Of a DNA stretch of 27,827 bases, positions 18,963-27,481 are shown piece after piece. The stretch covers positions 1-27,827 of the IMG/VR virus record IMGVR_UViG_3300017727_000115, one strand, 5' to 3'. The notes beneath the pieces are model-generated. The model had not been told where the DNA came from. It saw nothing but the letters and a program-made list of their open reading frames with translations, and did not search any database. Both the position numbers and the translations under genes were made by a program. This DNA is from a virus. The stretch's first letter is position 1, and each line of letters begins with the position of its first letter.

Positions 18963-19001
18963 ATACTAAAAAGGCGGCCGAAACCGCCTATATATTAGTA
19001 T
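18963..19001 (-). terminator. Rho-independent terminator after the 275-aa gene
   Basis: On the minus strand, a 6-bp G+C stem AGGCGG/CCGCCT (+ strand 18972-18977 with 18984-18989) with loop TTTCGG is followed by five T residues. An outer 7-bp stem, ATACTAA/TTAGTAT (18995-19001 with 18963-18969), encloses it, separated by a small internal loop. The stem is strikingly GC-rich in an otherwise very AT-rich spacer. It lies between the stop at 19011 and the next start at 18948. Because the following gene must still be expressed, it may be a partial terminator or sit upstream of another promoter. Confidence 0.8.
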
Positions 19002-19010
19002 CACTTGTTT

Positions 19011-19838
19011 TTATAGTTTTTTATCTATAGATTTATAGATTTCAACACCTTCATCTGTTTTTAAGAAAGCAGCGAAAGCTGAGTATGGGTTTTCGTCAAA
19101 AGGTACATTCATTAATTTTCTACCAGTTGATCCCCATGTAAATGTTCTTTGGTCTTGCGATAAATTAATTATACCAGCTTCTGTTGCTCTAATAGCTATA
19201 TTTCTTAATTGAACATTATCATCATTTGCTAAATTAATAAATAATTGTGGATTATTTCTAGCAAATAAAAGTAAATCTCTTTTTAACTCTTTAGAGCTCA
19301 TGTTATTTACTTTTGATCCTAGCTCTACTCTTAATATAGCTTCTGCTTGATCTATATCTATATTTCTAGCTGCGTTTAAAGCATCTATTTGAAGATCTAA
19401 AATATCTAAATCGTCTGCAGCTACTTTAACAGCGTTAAATTCTTCATACATTTTACCTTTTAATGGGTGATATAAAGAAAGTAGTTTTTGCAAGTTTTGT
19501 TTTTCTTTTGGTACTTTTAAATCACCATCTCTAAATATAATGTGACCTAAAGTTGCTTCACCTTTTTGTTCATCTACAAATGGTGAATCTTGATTAGTAG
19601 CATATCTTATTTCTTTCTGTTTACCAGTTTCTGAATCAAAATAAAGCAATGAGTGCTTTGACGTATGTCTACTAGGTATTGTTAAAGTAAGTGGTGACTT
19701 ATTATGTTTTAAATAATAAATTCTATCTTTAATTTCCCACTCTGGTTTAATTGGTTTTACTTCTTTTTTTAGTGCAGCTTTTACTGCTACTTCTTGAGGT
19801 GCAACCTCAACAGTTTCTGCTTTAGCTTTTTTAGCCAT
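19011..19838 (-). CDS. 275-aa unrecognised virion-associated protein next to the capsid gene
   Basis: I do not recognise a named family. Residues 1-32 are Lys/Ala/Val-rich and probably disordered (MAKKAKAETVEVAPQEVAVK). A compact domain follows (about 33-125) with IYYLKHNKSPLTLTIPSRH, then HIIFRDGDLKVPKEKQNLQK and LLSLYHPLKG, a pattern seen in several small phage head proteins. The rest is helical, ending in PYSAFAAFLKTDEGVEIYKS. The gene stands alone between two intrinsic terminators, directly after the major capsid gene, so its expression level is probably set separately from both neighbours. A head-decoration, head-completion or DNA-associated internal protein would fit the position, but nothing in the sequence decides between them. 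The leader is AT-rich with no Shine-Dalgarno. Confidence 0.7.
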   Translation of the reverse strand: MAKKAKAETVEVAPQEVAVKAALKKEVKPIKPEWEIKDRIYYLKHNKSPLTLTIPSRHTSKHSLLYFDSETGKQKEIRYATNQDSPFVDEQKGEATLGHIIFRDGDLKVPKEKQNLQKLLSLYHPLKGKMYEEFNAVKVAADDLDILDLQIDALNAARNIDIDQAEAILRVELGSKVNNMSSKELKRDLLLFARNNPQLFINLANDDNVQLRNIAIRATEAGIINLSQDQRTFTWGSTGRKLMNVPFDENPYSAFAAFLKTDEGVEIYKSIDKKL

Positions 19839-19868
19839 GATATAATAAAATTAAATAGTTAATAATAA

Positions 19869-19907
19869 AAACCTTAGGACTACGCTCACTATGCAGTCCT
19901 AAGGTTT
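19869..19907 (-). terminator. Strong intrinsic terminator downstream of the major capsid gene
   Basis: A perfect 13-bp inverted repeat, AAACCTTAGGACT (19869-19881) with AGTCCTAAGGTTT (19895-19907), and a 13-base loop whose ends can pair further (GC/GC). Read on the minus strand, the stem is followed by TTTTTATTATT. On the plus strand it is followed by AATTT only, so it acts mainly for minus-strand transcripts. It starts 13 bases after the MCP stop, the usual place for limiting readthrough from the most abundant late transcript. Confidence 0.88.
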
Positions 19908-19919
19908 AATTTAAGGTAA

Positions 19920-21353
19920 TTAGATACCTTTGAATAGTACAAAGTTGTTAGCAGCTTGTGTTACTAAACATCTTTCAGATAGGAAGTTTACTTCCATAGC
20001 ATCTAGATCAGATGTAAATGCACCACCAGCAGAACCAGTCAACCAAGACTTCATTCTTCTGTCGTCAGCCTGTGAAGCTCTATAACGTACATGTAAGAAA
20101 GGTCTACGAATATTAGTTCCTAAAATTTGATCGTAAACAGTTGAAGTTCCAGCAGGTACTAAAACACCTTCAATAGAACTTACTCCAGTTATTGCTCCAC
20201 GAGTTGAAGCATCATTTAAGTATTTCCAATCTGTTTTATAGAAATCATAAGAACCTCTTCTGAAACCGCTAAAACCTAAGTTTAATGCCATTTCTTCAGA
20301 GTTTTCAAATAATCCGTAAGCAGTACCACCAGCAGTACCACCAGAAATTGAAGCTAGCATGTCATCAAAATCCAAAGCAGTTTGTCTTTGTAAGAATAAC
20401 ATGTTTTCTTCAATAGCTCCTTGAGTATCTAAGTTTTTTAAGATATCATCAAAAGCTGTTAATCCAGCAGCAGCAGTAAATCCAACGTTTACATTACCAC
20501 GATCTTCGATAGCAGCAAATAAACCTTGAGTACCTTTAGCATTAGTGATACCAGAACCACCACCTACTTCTTCACCTTCAACCATAGACATTTCTAAGTA
20601 ATCTTCAAAACGTAAACGAGTTTCAGATTCAGCTTTTAAATACCATAAATATCCAGAAGCACCATCTTCAGTTGCAACTTCAACCCAACCGATTTGTGCC
20701 ATATCAGAACCATTTACAACATATTTGTTTCTAATAATTATTGGAGAGTTTGCATATTGAGTAAAAGAAGGATCTACACTAATGTATCCATTAACAGGAC
20801 CAGCAGCTGCAGTATTGTTAGGTGTTAATGAACCTTTTTCATATTCAGAACCATAAACAAATACTTTAACATTTCCAGTAATACCAGCTGTAGCAAGTGT
20901 AGCAGAAGTGTATGGTAAAACGTCAATAACAAAAGTAGTAGTATTAGAAGCTGTTACTAAACATTTTACTTCATTTCCATTGTTATCTAAAACAACAACA
21001 GTTGCTCTAGGAGAAATAACATTTTGAATTTGAGCAGAAGCAGTAGGATTAATATTAATAGTGTTACCAGCTCCAGTTTGAGTACAATCATCATAAGCGA
21101 TATGTAATCTATTTTGCTCAGACCAAATAACTTGATCAGATGTCATTGGCATTTCAGCGCCAACCATTCTTAAAAATCCAGAAAGTGTACGATTTCCGTA
21201 GCGCTCTACTTCTTGTTCGTAAACTTCAGGTAAATATTGCTGTGCAAAAGTATCAGTTCCTGCAGCAGCGTCATTAAATACTAAATAATTAGTACCTAAT
21301 AATTCTTGTTTTTGACTTGGTATAATACTACCAAATTGAGGAGTCAAAGCCAT
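19920..21353 (-). CDS. Major capsid protein
   Basis: A 477-aa protein, probably with the HK97 fold, forming the icosahedral shell. Residues about 36-84 contain YLPEVYEQEVERYGNRTLSG, then FLRMVGAEMPMTSDQVIWSE and QNRLH, a block I associate with the major capsid proteins of crAss-like and related uncultured podoviruses. Residues about 85-175 are a beta-rich, Thr/Val-rich section that could be an inserted domain. A long helical section follows (SETRLRFEDYLEMSMVEGEE near 245-265, then LDTQGAIEENMLFLQRQTAL near 300-325), as expected of a spine helix. The C-terminus is beta-rich and ends NNFVLFKGI. The gene follows a scaffold-like gene and is followed by the strongest terminator in the window, as is usual for capsid genes. 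The start at 21353 has the leader TAAAAATTAATTATTATG. Confidence 0.88.
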   Translation of the reverse strand: MALTPQFGSIIPSQKQELLGTNYLVFNDAAAGTDTFAQQYLPEVYEQEVERYGNRTLSGFLRMVGAEMPMTSDQVIWSEQNRLHIAYDDCTQTGAGNTININPTASAQIQNVISPRATVVVLDNNGNEVKCLVTASNTTTFVIDVLPYTSATLATAGITGNVKVFVYGSEYEKGSLTPNNTAAAGPVNGYISVDPSFTQYANSPIIIRNKYVVNGSDMAQIGWVEVATEDGASGYLWYLKAESETRLRFEDYLEMSMVEGEEVGGGSGITNAKGTQGLFAAIEDRGNVNVGFTAAAGLTAFDDILKNLDTQGAIEENMLFLQRQTALDFDDMLASISGGTAGGTAYGLFENSEEMALNLGFSGFRRGSYDFYKTDWKYLNDASTRGAITGVSSIEGVLVPAGTSTVYDQILGTNIRRPFLHVRYRASQADDRRMKSWLTGSAGGAFTSDLDAMEVNFLSERCLVTQAANNFVLFKGI

Positions 21354-21368
21354 AATAATTAATTTTTA

Positions 21369-22577
21369 TTAGTTAAATTTTCTTGTTTTAATTTTTAGTT
21401 TTGTAGAATCAGCGCCTGAAATAGCTCTAACTTTCATTCCGCCAATAAACACATCTCCTTGAGAAGTTCTAGCTTTAGTGTCACTCAAGTTTTTTGATTT
21501 GTTTACAACGTCTTTCACAGCATCTGCTTTTCCTTGCTCATAAAAATGAGCGGCAATCTTATCTACATTTTCAGCAGCATAAATAGCCTTGTGATAGCCA
21601 TTAACATCTTTAACGTTACCATTTTCGTCTAGGAACTTCCCGACGAGGTTTGTTATATTAGATTGGTTTTCTGCAACTTTATCAACATTTTGAATATTGT
21701 ACTTATATTTCTTTTCACCAACTTTGATATCAAAACCTTTGAAATCATCACTGAAAAGCTTTTTAGTATTATCCTTAAACATTTGATGTTGTTGCTCAGC
21801 TTGTTCTTGCTCCTTATTATATCGATTGAAAAAGTCTATTGCTTTTTGTTGTTCCTGAGTTACGCCGGGTCTCAACTTGATTTCGTCGTAATACTTACTC
21901 TTGGTTTCCTCTAAAAAGCTTTTGGCTTTTGCAACTTCTTCTTTAAACGCAAGTTTCTTTTTGCGAATATCTTTTTCCTCATCTATATCTTCATCATAAT
22001 CAAAATCTTCTAATAAAAGATCTAAATCTGAATTATCTAAATAAGGTTTATTTTTTTTGTAATACTCTTTTATAAGAGTTTTATCGTCTACATTACTGTA
22101 ATCAGCGTTTAAACGAGTATAATCTTCTATTGTCCCACCAGTTTCTTCCATAAAAGCAACTAGTTTTTCAATATTTTCAGGTAAAGGTTTACCTAATACT
22201 TTTTCATCTCTTACAGCTTCTTTAACTTCAGCTTCAACTTTTTTGACTTCAGCTTCAGTTACTTCTTGGATCGGAGAAAACCCTTCAGTAGTCTCGTTGG
22301 ACTCTTGTATAGGTTCTCCCACCTTTGCGCTATCTCCGGATGATTCTTCCACAGATACCTTCTTTGCTTCTCCGATTTGAATGGCATCTTCTTCTTGTTT
22401 TGGAATTATTACTTTTCTAACCTCAGGTTCTAATTCAACTAAAGGTTCTTTAGGATTAATATTAATTTTAGTAACATTATCCTTAGTTTCGTTTAATTTT
22501 TTTGGTGTTTTCTTTTTAGTTTTTAACTTAAAGTCACCTTCCTGTTTAACAGGTTCATTTGTTTTTACTTCTGACAT
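21369..22577 (-). CDS. Scaffold-like capsid assembly protein
   Basis: A 402-aa, highly charged protein between portal and capsid genes, the canonical scaffold position. Residues 1-150 are rich in Lys, Glu, Pro and Val and look disordered; 150-290 hold long acidic and coiled-coil-like helices (for example LDLLLEDFDYDEDIDEE and QQKAIDFFNRYNKEQEQAEQ). Near 325-355 a folded part has VGKFLDENGNVKDVNGYHKA and ENVDKIAAHFYEQGKADAV, which I recall from scaffold-type proteins of related phages. The C-terminus is basic (KLKIKTRKFN), typical of scaffold proteins that contact the acidic inner capsid surface. No protease gene is evident in the window, so whether it is cleaved or exits intact is unknown. 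It ends 15 bases before the MCP start. The call rests on position and composition, with moderate motif support. Confidence 0.72.
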   Translation of the reverse strand: MSEVKTNEPVKQEGDFKLKTKKKTPKKLNETKDNVTKININPKEPLVELEPEVRKVIIPKQEEDAIQIGEAKKVSVEESSGDSAKVGEPIQESNETTEGFSPIQEVTEAEVKKVEAEVKEAVRDEKVLGKPLPENIEKLVAFMEETGGTIEDYTRLNADYSNVDDKTLIKEYYKKNKPYLDNSDLDLLLEDFDYDEDIDEEKDIRKKKLAFKEEVAKAKSFLEETKSKYYDEIKLRPGVTQEQQKAIDFFNRYNKEQEQAEQQHQMFKDNTKKLFSDDFKGFDIKVGEKKYKYNIQNVDKVAENQSNITNLVGKFLDENGNVKDVNGYHKAIYAAENVDKIAAHFYEQGKADAVKDVVNKSKNLSDTKARTSQGDVFIGGMKVRAISGADSTKLKIKTRKFN

Positions 22578-22608
22578 AATATAATATAATTAAATAATTA
22601 AATAAAAA

Positions 22609-24996
22609 TTAAGCAAACGCGTTCATATCTACGTCTACATTTTGTTCAAAATCTATTGGAGGTCCATCTACATTTCTTTGTGTTATCATTTCACTTTGCT
22701 GCGTACCCTCCATTTTTATACGCTTATCTTTTCTGTCTTCTATCATTTTTTCCTTTGCTCCAACAGCTTGCATATCCATTTGCTTTAATTGCATATCAAA
22801 CTCAAATCTTCTTTGCATTTTTTGCATTTCAAGTTCATTTTGTACTTGCATGCGCTCTATTTCCATTTGATTTTTAGACTGCTCAAACTGAACTTTACTT
22901 CCTGTTATAGCTTCTTGCTTTTGTACTTCAGCCATAGCTGTTTTTTCAGCAGTTGAAGCTTGAGCATCAGCTTGAGCCTGTATATTAGACTGTTGTATTT
23001 GCGTGTCTTGCTTTTGCTTAGCTTTACGCTTAACTTTAAGCATTTGATTAGCAAGCTTAAGATTTTTTATTTGTCTTAAGTCTATAGCATCTTCAAGATT
23101 TATCCCACCTTGCTGTATCGCTGCTTGTATGTTTTGCTCTAACTGTGCTTGTTCTTCTTCGTCTGGTTCTAATTCTAAAAATATACCAAAGTCATGAAGG
23201 TTTAAGTTCACTATTTCCTCTAACGTTTTAATGTTATAAGTTGATATAGAGTTCTGTAAAGAGCTTTTTGTAAGAGGAAACTCTAATGCATCTGCTACTC
23301 TAAGCGCTACGTTTTCTGATATTCTAAGAGTTAAATATAAGCTAGACTGTAATATATGTTTAGTAGCTGTGTTAGACGCGTTTGCAGCTAGTTTTTGTAA
23401 TCCAACTAACGTGTTGCGATCAGGCAAGCTACCGTCTCTAGCTTCGTTTAGACCGGTCACATCACGTATCATTTGTAAATAATATTGATACGTTTGAATT
23501 AAGCTAGCTATTTTAGCATTTCCGCTTCCACTTTGTAATTCTTGAATAGGTACTCTACCTGCGTTCATTTCACCGTCTTGTGTAAGTGATCTACCAACAA
23601 CAGAACCCGTTTGAAAATACATGTTTAATGCTTCCGCAGGATTGTAGTTAGTACCGTTACCAAGATCGACTTCAGCAAGTCCGTCCATATCTAAATACAC
23701 ACCATCTGGCACCATGCGAGATATTACTTGCTGTAATTTTAAATGTGTAAGCTGTATCATATCAGCAAAACCAGTACATCTACTTACTAATGACTCTATT
23801 CTACCTTTATATATTCTTGGTGCACAAATAGCATAATTCATTTTAACCTTAGTTGTATCAGCATAAGGCCTAGTCATATTTTTACATAATTCCCAATTAA
23901 GCATTATATTAGTTCCTAAAACTTTAGCACCACTATATAAAACTTCTATTGATCTTGATACTCTTTCAAAGTTGTCATTTTCAGGTGGATTAAATGTGTC
24001 GGGCTTTTCAATAGCCTTCATTAACCCTTGATCTGTTTGTTTTATTTTAAAAACCTGATTGTGATATGTTTTATAATCAAAATAAAGAACTTGAACAGTG
24101 TTATTATCATAATTACCGTAACCAGTTATATATGATTTATTACCTGGTGTATTTTGAATTATTTTTAATTCTTCTTCAGGTATACCCGGAAATTCTTTTT
24201 TTAACTCTGGTATAGTTAATGATTTAACTTCTCCAACATAATATATATCTTCAAAGTTTGGATCTTCTGTATAAGAGTAGACCATATAAGCAGGATCAAC
24301 ATAATCAATAGTAACACCGTTGGCAATATTAAAATCAGTTTTAACAGCTGCTATACCACAAACTGCAAGATCCATGTTTAATCTTCTTCTAGTAAGATCA
24401 TATTTATTTTGAGCCATTACAGAAGATATAGATTCTTCTTGTGCAATTTCTATAGACTGCTTATAACTCAACTGCATGTGTAGCTCTAAATCCTCTGGTG
24501 TCTCAGGTATTACATCTTTGTTTGGAGATTGATAAGCATTTATACCTAATGTTTGTTCTAAATTTAAAAGATATTCTTTTGATATCATATCTTCATATAA
24601 TTTAGTAGCGTAATCAGTTCTTTTTCTAACTGACTCTGGATCTTGAGCGTATGCTTTTACATCATAAGATTTTTGTGATATACCGTTTACGACTATGTCT
24701 ACAAACTTAGATAAAATAGGAACAGGTGTCCAGTCTAAATTAAGATAAGACAAATCACCATTAATAGATAATTCATCTTTGTATTTTTGAACGCTTTGTT
24801 CACCTCTTGCGTAAAGTCTTAATTGATTAAAGTTGTTCCAATTAGTTATATACCTATTACCTGTAGTTCTACCTTGACTAAACCATTCGCCTTCTATAGC
24901 TTGTGCTACTTGTTTACCGTATTCAATACTTGATTTTTCTTGGTCACTAACTACTTGGCTAGGAAATGCACTTCTAGTATTAGTATATATATTCAT
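22609..24996 (-). CDS. Portal protein
   Basis: A 795-aa protein that would form the dodecameric ring at the packaging vertex. The N-terminal motif RLYARGEQSVQKYKDELSIN (60-79), followed by LNLDWTPVPILSKFVDIVVN (85-104), matches the portal family of crAss-like and other Bacteroidota podoviruses. The central region has VDPAYMVYSYTEDPNFEDIY and LQQVISRMVPDGVYLDMDGL. The conserved helical stem region is RDVTGLNEARDGSLPDRNTL (near 530) with LAANASNTATKH. The C-terminal about 130 residues form a long Gln/Met/Lys-rich coiled coil (QKQEAITGSKVQFEQSKNQM and on), common in these portals as the crown or barrel. The ATG at 24996 overlaps the terminase TAA (TAATG), indicating translational coupling. This is the expected neighbour of the terminase. 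Confidence 0.9.
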   Translation of the reverse strand: MNIYTNTRSAFPSQVVSDQEKSSIEYGKQVAQAIEGEWFSQGRTTGNRYITNWNNFNQLRLYARGEQSVQKYKDELSINGDLSYLNLDWTPVPILSKFVDIVVNGISQKSYDVKAYAQDPESVRKRTDYATKLYEDMISKEYLLNLEQTLGINAYQSPNKDVIPETPEDLELHMQLSYKQSIEIAQEESISSVMAQNKYDLTRRRLNMDLAVCGIAAVKTDFNIANGVTIDYVDPAYMVYSYTEDPNFEDIYYVGEVKSLTIPELKKEFPGIPEEELKIIQNTPGNKSYITGYGNYDNNTVQVLYFDYKTYHNQVFKIKQTDQGLMKAIEKPDTFNPPENDNFERVSRSIEVLYSGAKVLGTNIMLNWELCKNMTRPYADTTKVKMNYAICAPRIYKGRIESLVSRCTGFADMIQLTHLKLQQVISRMVPDGVYLDMDGLAEVDLGNGTNYNPAEALNMYFQTGSVVGRSLTQDGEMNAGRVPIQELQSGSGNAKIASLIQTYQYYLQMIRDVTGLNEARDGSLPDRNTLVGLQKLAANASNTATKHILQSSLYLTLRISENVALRVADALEFPLTKSSLQNSISTYNIKTLEEIVNLNLHDFGIFLELEPDEEEQAQLEQNIQAAIQQGGINLEDAIDLRQIKNLKLANQMLKVKRKAKQKQDTQIQQSNIQAQADAQASTAEKTAMAEVQKQEAITGSKVQFEQSKNQMEIERMQVQNELEMQKMQRRFEFDMQLKQMDMQAVGAKEKMIEDRKDKRIKMEGTQQSEMITQRNVDGPPIDFEQNVDVDMNAFA

Positions 24997-27206
24997 TAAC
25001 TTATTATTTTTGATGTATTCCCTCTATTATCGTATTTTTTTATTCCCAAATCAACAGCTTTTAAACTAATAGGCACACTTGGTGCGTATCTATGCTTGTT
25101 ACAAGCCATTAAAGCTAATCCAGAGCTAATAGAAGCATCATGCTTAGTTCTGTTATTTATATTAAATTTAGCCCAATCTTCGAGTGTTCTTTGAAAATAA
25201 ACATCACCATATCCACTTTCTTTTAACCCTACAAAATCTTCTATGTAAGACTCAATAGCAGCTGCGTGGGCTTGTTTTATGTCTTCGCTAGAGTTTGGTA
25301 TACCACCTAATTCTTTTTCTGTAACTGAAAGTTTGTTTCTTTTTTTATCTGGCCTATTCATTGAAAAGCCTCTATAACCTCTTCTTTTAAAATGATACAA
25401 AAGTCTAGGTTTATTATTTTCTGCTAATATTGGCATGCCATAAAATACACAAGCCATAAGTACGTCTTCAAAAAATATTTCAGCAGTTTGTGGCCTAGCT
25501 ATATATTCTAAAAAGAAATGATTTGGCGGAGTGTCTGTCATTGAAAACTTAGTAAGACCGTGTAAAGATCCTTTTGAACCTCTTTTGTCTACAGTACCTG
25601 ATATATCATAAGGGTCACATCCAAACGCTCCTAAACTTTCATTTAGAGGATATTTAATACCTCCTTTTGTTATTACAGCGTTTTGCATATTAACAGGCGG
25701 AACCCAAGTTATTAAAAACCTACCGTTTTTATTTGGCATAAACAAAACTTGACTATCTTGTATACCATCTTTCCACATAAAATTACCGCATGTTATATTT
25801 ATAGAATTTTTTAAATCTTCATTAAAATCTATTTGTTCATAAATTTTAGTTAAATTAAATAAAGATTCTTTTGATTCATCTCTAAAAGCATGCTTTTCAG
25901 TACGTGGAAACTGTCTGTAAAATTCATTTAAAGCATCTTGATCCTGCTTTAAACCCTCTACTTCATTATCCCAATATTCTATTACACCTAAATCTATAAT
26001 TTCACTTTGTGGTCCTTTAACAGGTTTGTTTGGTGTTTGGAAGACAGGTAAGCCATAAGAATCAATGTATCCTTCGTAATTCCATTCCATAGGTATAAAC
26101 AAGCTATATAATCCAGAGCGAGTTTGTCCATTCGCGTTTCGTTGTGTAACATCTGAGTCATTATATAGTTTTTTAAAGTTATCACCACCTTTATCTAATG
26201 AGTTACTAGTTGAACCCATCATACATTTGCCTATAATTCTACTACCTAATCGTAAGCAGGTTTTCGTGACCCTCCAGTTGTTAAGGATGTTCGTCGGACG
26301 TTCCCACTTGCCGCTCTCATCGTGGACGAGGAGTTTGAGCTTTTCACCGTCGTAGGAGTTGTCACCCGTGTTCTTCCAGTCGATCGTTGTGTCGAGCCCG
26401 TCCAACTCTTGTAGCTGTTGGTTTGTCTCAAGTTTTTTACGCGTATATTTCGTTGCGGGTACTCTGTACGCGAGCTCTGTCTTTGGACGGTCCATTCCGT
26501 CCTGAATTGGTTTGAAAAAGAAGGGGTAATTAACGGATATTGGTACCACCTTATCTGTGAACATCTTCTTTGCATCAGGACCAGACTTTGATAATATCCC
26601 AAACCTAGAGTCGCTTGATATGGTTGCCATATTAACGCACTCTCCCGAGGCCATAAATGAAAACCCAGAACGCCTGTTCTTAAGGTAGCACATGCCATAG
26701 GATCTGTTATCGGCCTTACAAGCTTCCCAGAATATGTAAAATAATCTGTTTGATTCACGAAAGTCTGGTTGTCCAACGTCGATCTTGCTCCACTGCAAGT
26801 ACATATAATGAGTACCAGTAATGTAAGTAGCCACATTCTTATTATAGAACCAAAAGCCTTCTTCCCTGCGGACGAACTCATTATCGATGTAATCATACCA
26901 TTTTTCTTTAAAGTCTAATGGGTATTGTTCCCAATCAAAAACAGACTTTATTTTTTTTAATACTTTTGGGTATTCAACATGCTCCCAAGTATTTGTTTCA
27001 AATTTATGTGTTTTATTTTCTTCAGGTAAAGCTATTTTTAGGTTTTGTATTTCATATATTTCACCTATTTTACCTGTCTTACTTATTACAATAATATCGT
27101 GCTCTTTATTGTATCCATACTCCCATTTATTATACCTATTCATTCGTTTAAGAACTTTAGGTTTAATATGGTCTTTTAAAATCTTATATAAACTCTGCTC
27201 GTACAT
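24996..27206 (-). CDS. terL: Large terminase subunit (TerL)
   Basis: A 736-aa packaging motor. The ATPase half has a deviant Walker A, LKNRRSGFSF (175-184), of the K-x-R-x-x-G-(F/Y)-S type seen in crAss-like terminases, and Walker B LKLLVHDESGKW (290-301; D296, E297). A probable coupling motif, MMGSTSN, is at 329-335. The nuclease half has the RNase-H-like acidic motif FGCDPYDISGT and a later acidic helix, ESYIEDFVGL. The length fits this family. The start overlaps the stop of the 91-aa gene and the stop overlaps the portal start (both TAATG). One oddity: codons for residues about 105-317, exactly the ATPase core, use many C/G-ending triplets (CTC, GTC, ACG, ATC, GGC, CGT), whereas the rest uses TTA, AGA and ATA. 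The protein frame is intact throughout. Confidence 0.93.
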   Translation of the reverse strand: MYEQSLYKILKDHIKPKVLKRMNRYNKWEYGYNKEHDIIVISKTGKIGEIYEIQNLKIALPEENKTHKFETNTWEHVEYPKVLKKIKSVFDWEQYPLDFKEKWYDYIDNEFVRREEGFWFYNKNVATYITGTHYMYLQWSKIDVGQPDFRESNRLFYIFWEACKADNRSYGMCYLKNRRSGFSFMASGECVNMATISSDSRFGILSKSGPDAKKMFTDKVVPISVNYPFFFKPIQDGMDRPKTELAYRVPATKYTRKKLETNQQLQELDGLDTTIDWKNTGDNSYDGEKLKLLVHDESGKWERPTNILNNWRVTKTCLRLGSRIIGKCMMGSTSNSLDKGGDNFKKLYNDSDVTQRNANGQTRSGLYSLFIPMEWNYEGYIDSYGLPVFQTPNKPVKGPQSEIIDLGVIEYWDNEVEGLKQDQDALNEFYRQFPRTEKHAFRDESKESLFNLTKIYEQIDFNEDLKNSINITCGNFMWKDGIQDSQVLFMPNKNGRFLITWVPPVNMQNAVITKGGIKYPLNESLGAFGCDPYDISGTVDKRGSKGSLHGLTKFSMTDTPPNHFFLEYIARPQTAEIFFEDVLMACVFYGMPILAENNKPRLLYHFKRRGYRGFSMNRPDKKRNKLSVTEKELGGIPNSSEDIKQAHAAAIESYIEDFVGLKESGYGDVYFQRTLEDWAKFNINNRTKHDASISSGLALMACNKHRYAPSVPISLKAVDLGIKKYDNRGNTSKIIS

Positions 27207-27481
27207 TACTTAGATCTACCTTCTGCAAAACCTTTAAAAGTTCTTTCTTCTTTAACTTCTTTTGGTTTTTCGTTTAATAAGTCTTCTTCTTCTTCAATAC
27301 GACTAAGTATTTCAAACGCATCGAATATAGCTAGCTTTTTAGTGGCAGCCGCGTTTTTAAGTCTGTCAGCTGATATGTCATCATCTGAATCAACAATAGC
27401 TTCTTTAGCTACTTTGATTAACTCCTCAACTGCTCTTTGCCCAGCTTGGATTATATTCTTCTTCGTTTCCTTGGTATTCAT
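27206..27481 (-). CDS. 91-aa candidate small terminase subunit
   Basis: A small, highly charged, helical protein. It has an N-terminal basic stretch (MNTKETKKNIIQAGQRAVEE), a helical core (LIKVAKEAIVDSDDDISADR then LKNAAATKKLAIFDAFEILS), an acidic linker (EEEEDLLNEKPKEVKEE) and a Lys/Arg tail. It lies directly before terL and its TAA overlaps the terL ATG. That position, size and helical content suit a TerS-like DNA-recognition or packaging partner, but I see no diagnostic helix-turn-helix and cannot name a family. The only Met is the first residue. The ATG at 27481 lies inside the upstream co-chaperonin-like gene, so the two genes overlap out of frame by 56 bases, which is unusual but consistent with the compact operon. 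Confidence 0.6.
   Translation of the reverse strand: MNTKETKKNIIQAGQRAVEELIKVAKEAIVDSDDDISADRLKNAAATKKLAIFDAFEILSRIEEEEDLLNEKPKEVKEERTFKGFAEGRSK

Noticed and set aside
25994-26188. A 64-codon same-strand ORF inside terL
   Set aside because: Out of frame within a conserved terminase region, no motif, no independent junction.
26246-26896. A 216-codon same-strand ORF overlapping terL in another frame, with a hydrophobic, lipoprotein-like N-terminal part
   Set aside because: It coincides almost exactly with the GC-rich tract of terL, where reduced A/T content removes stop codons from other frames. It is Ser/Thr/Arg-rich as expected of an out-of-frame translation, and the TerL frame there encodes Walker A and B.
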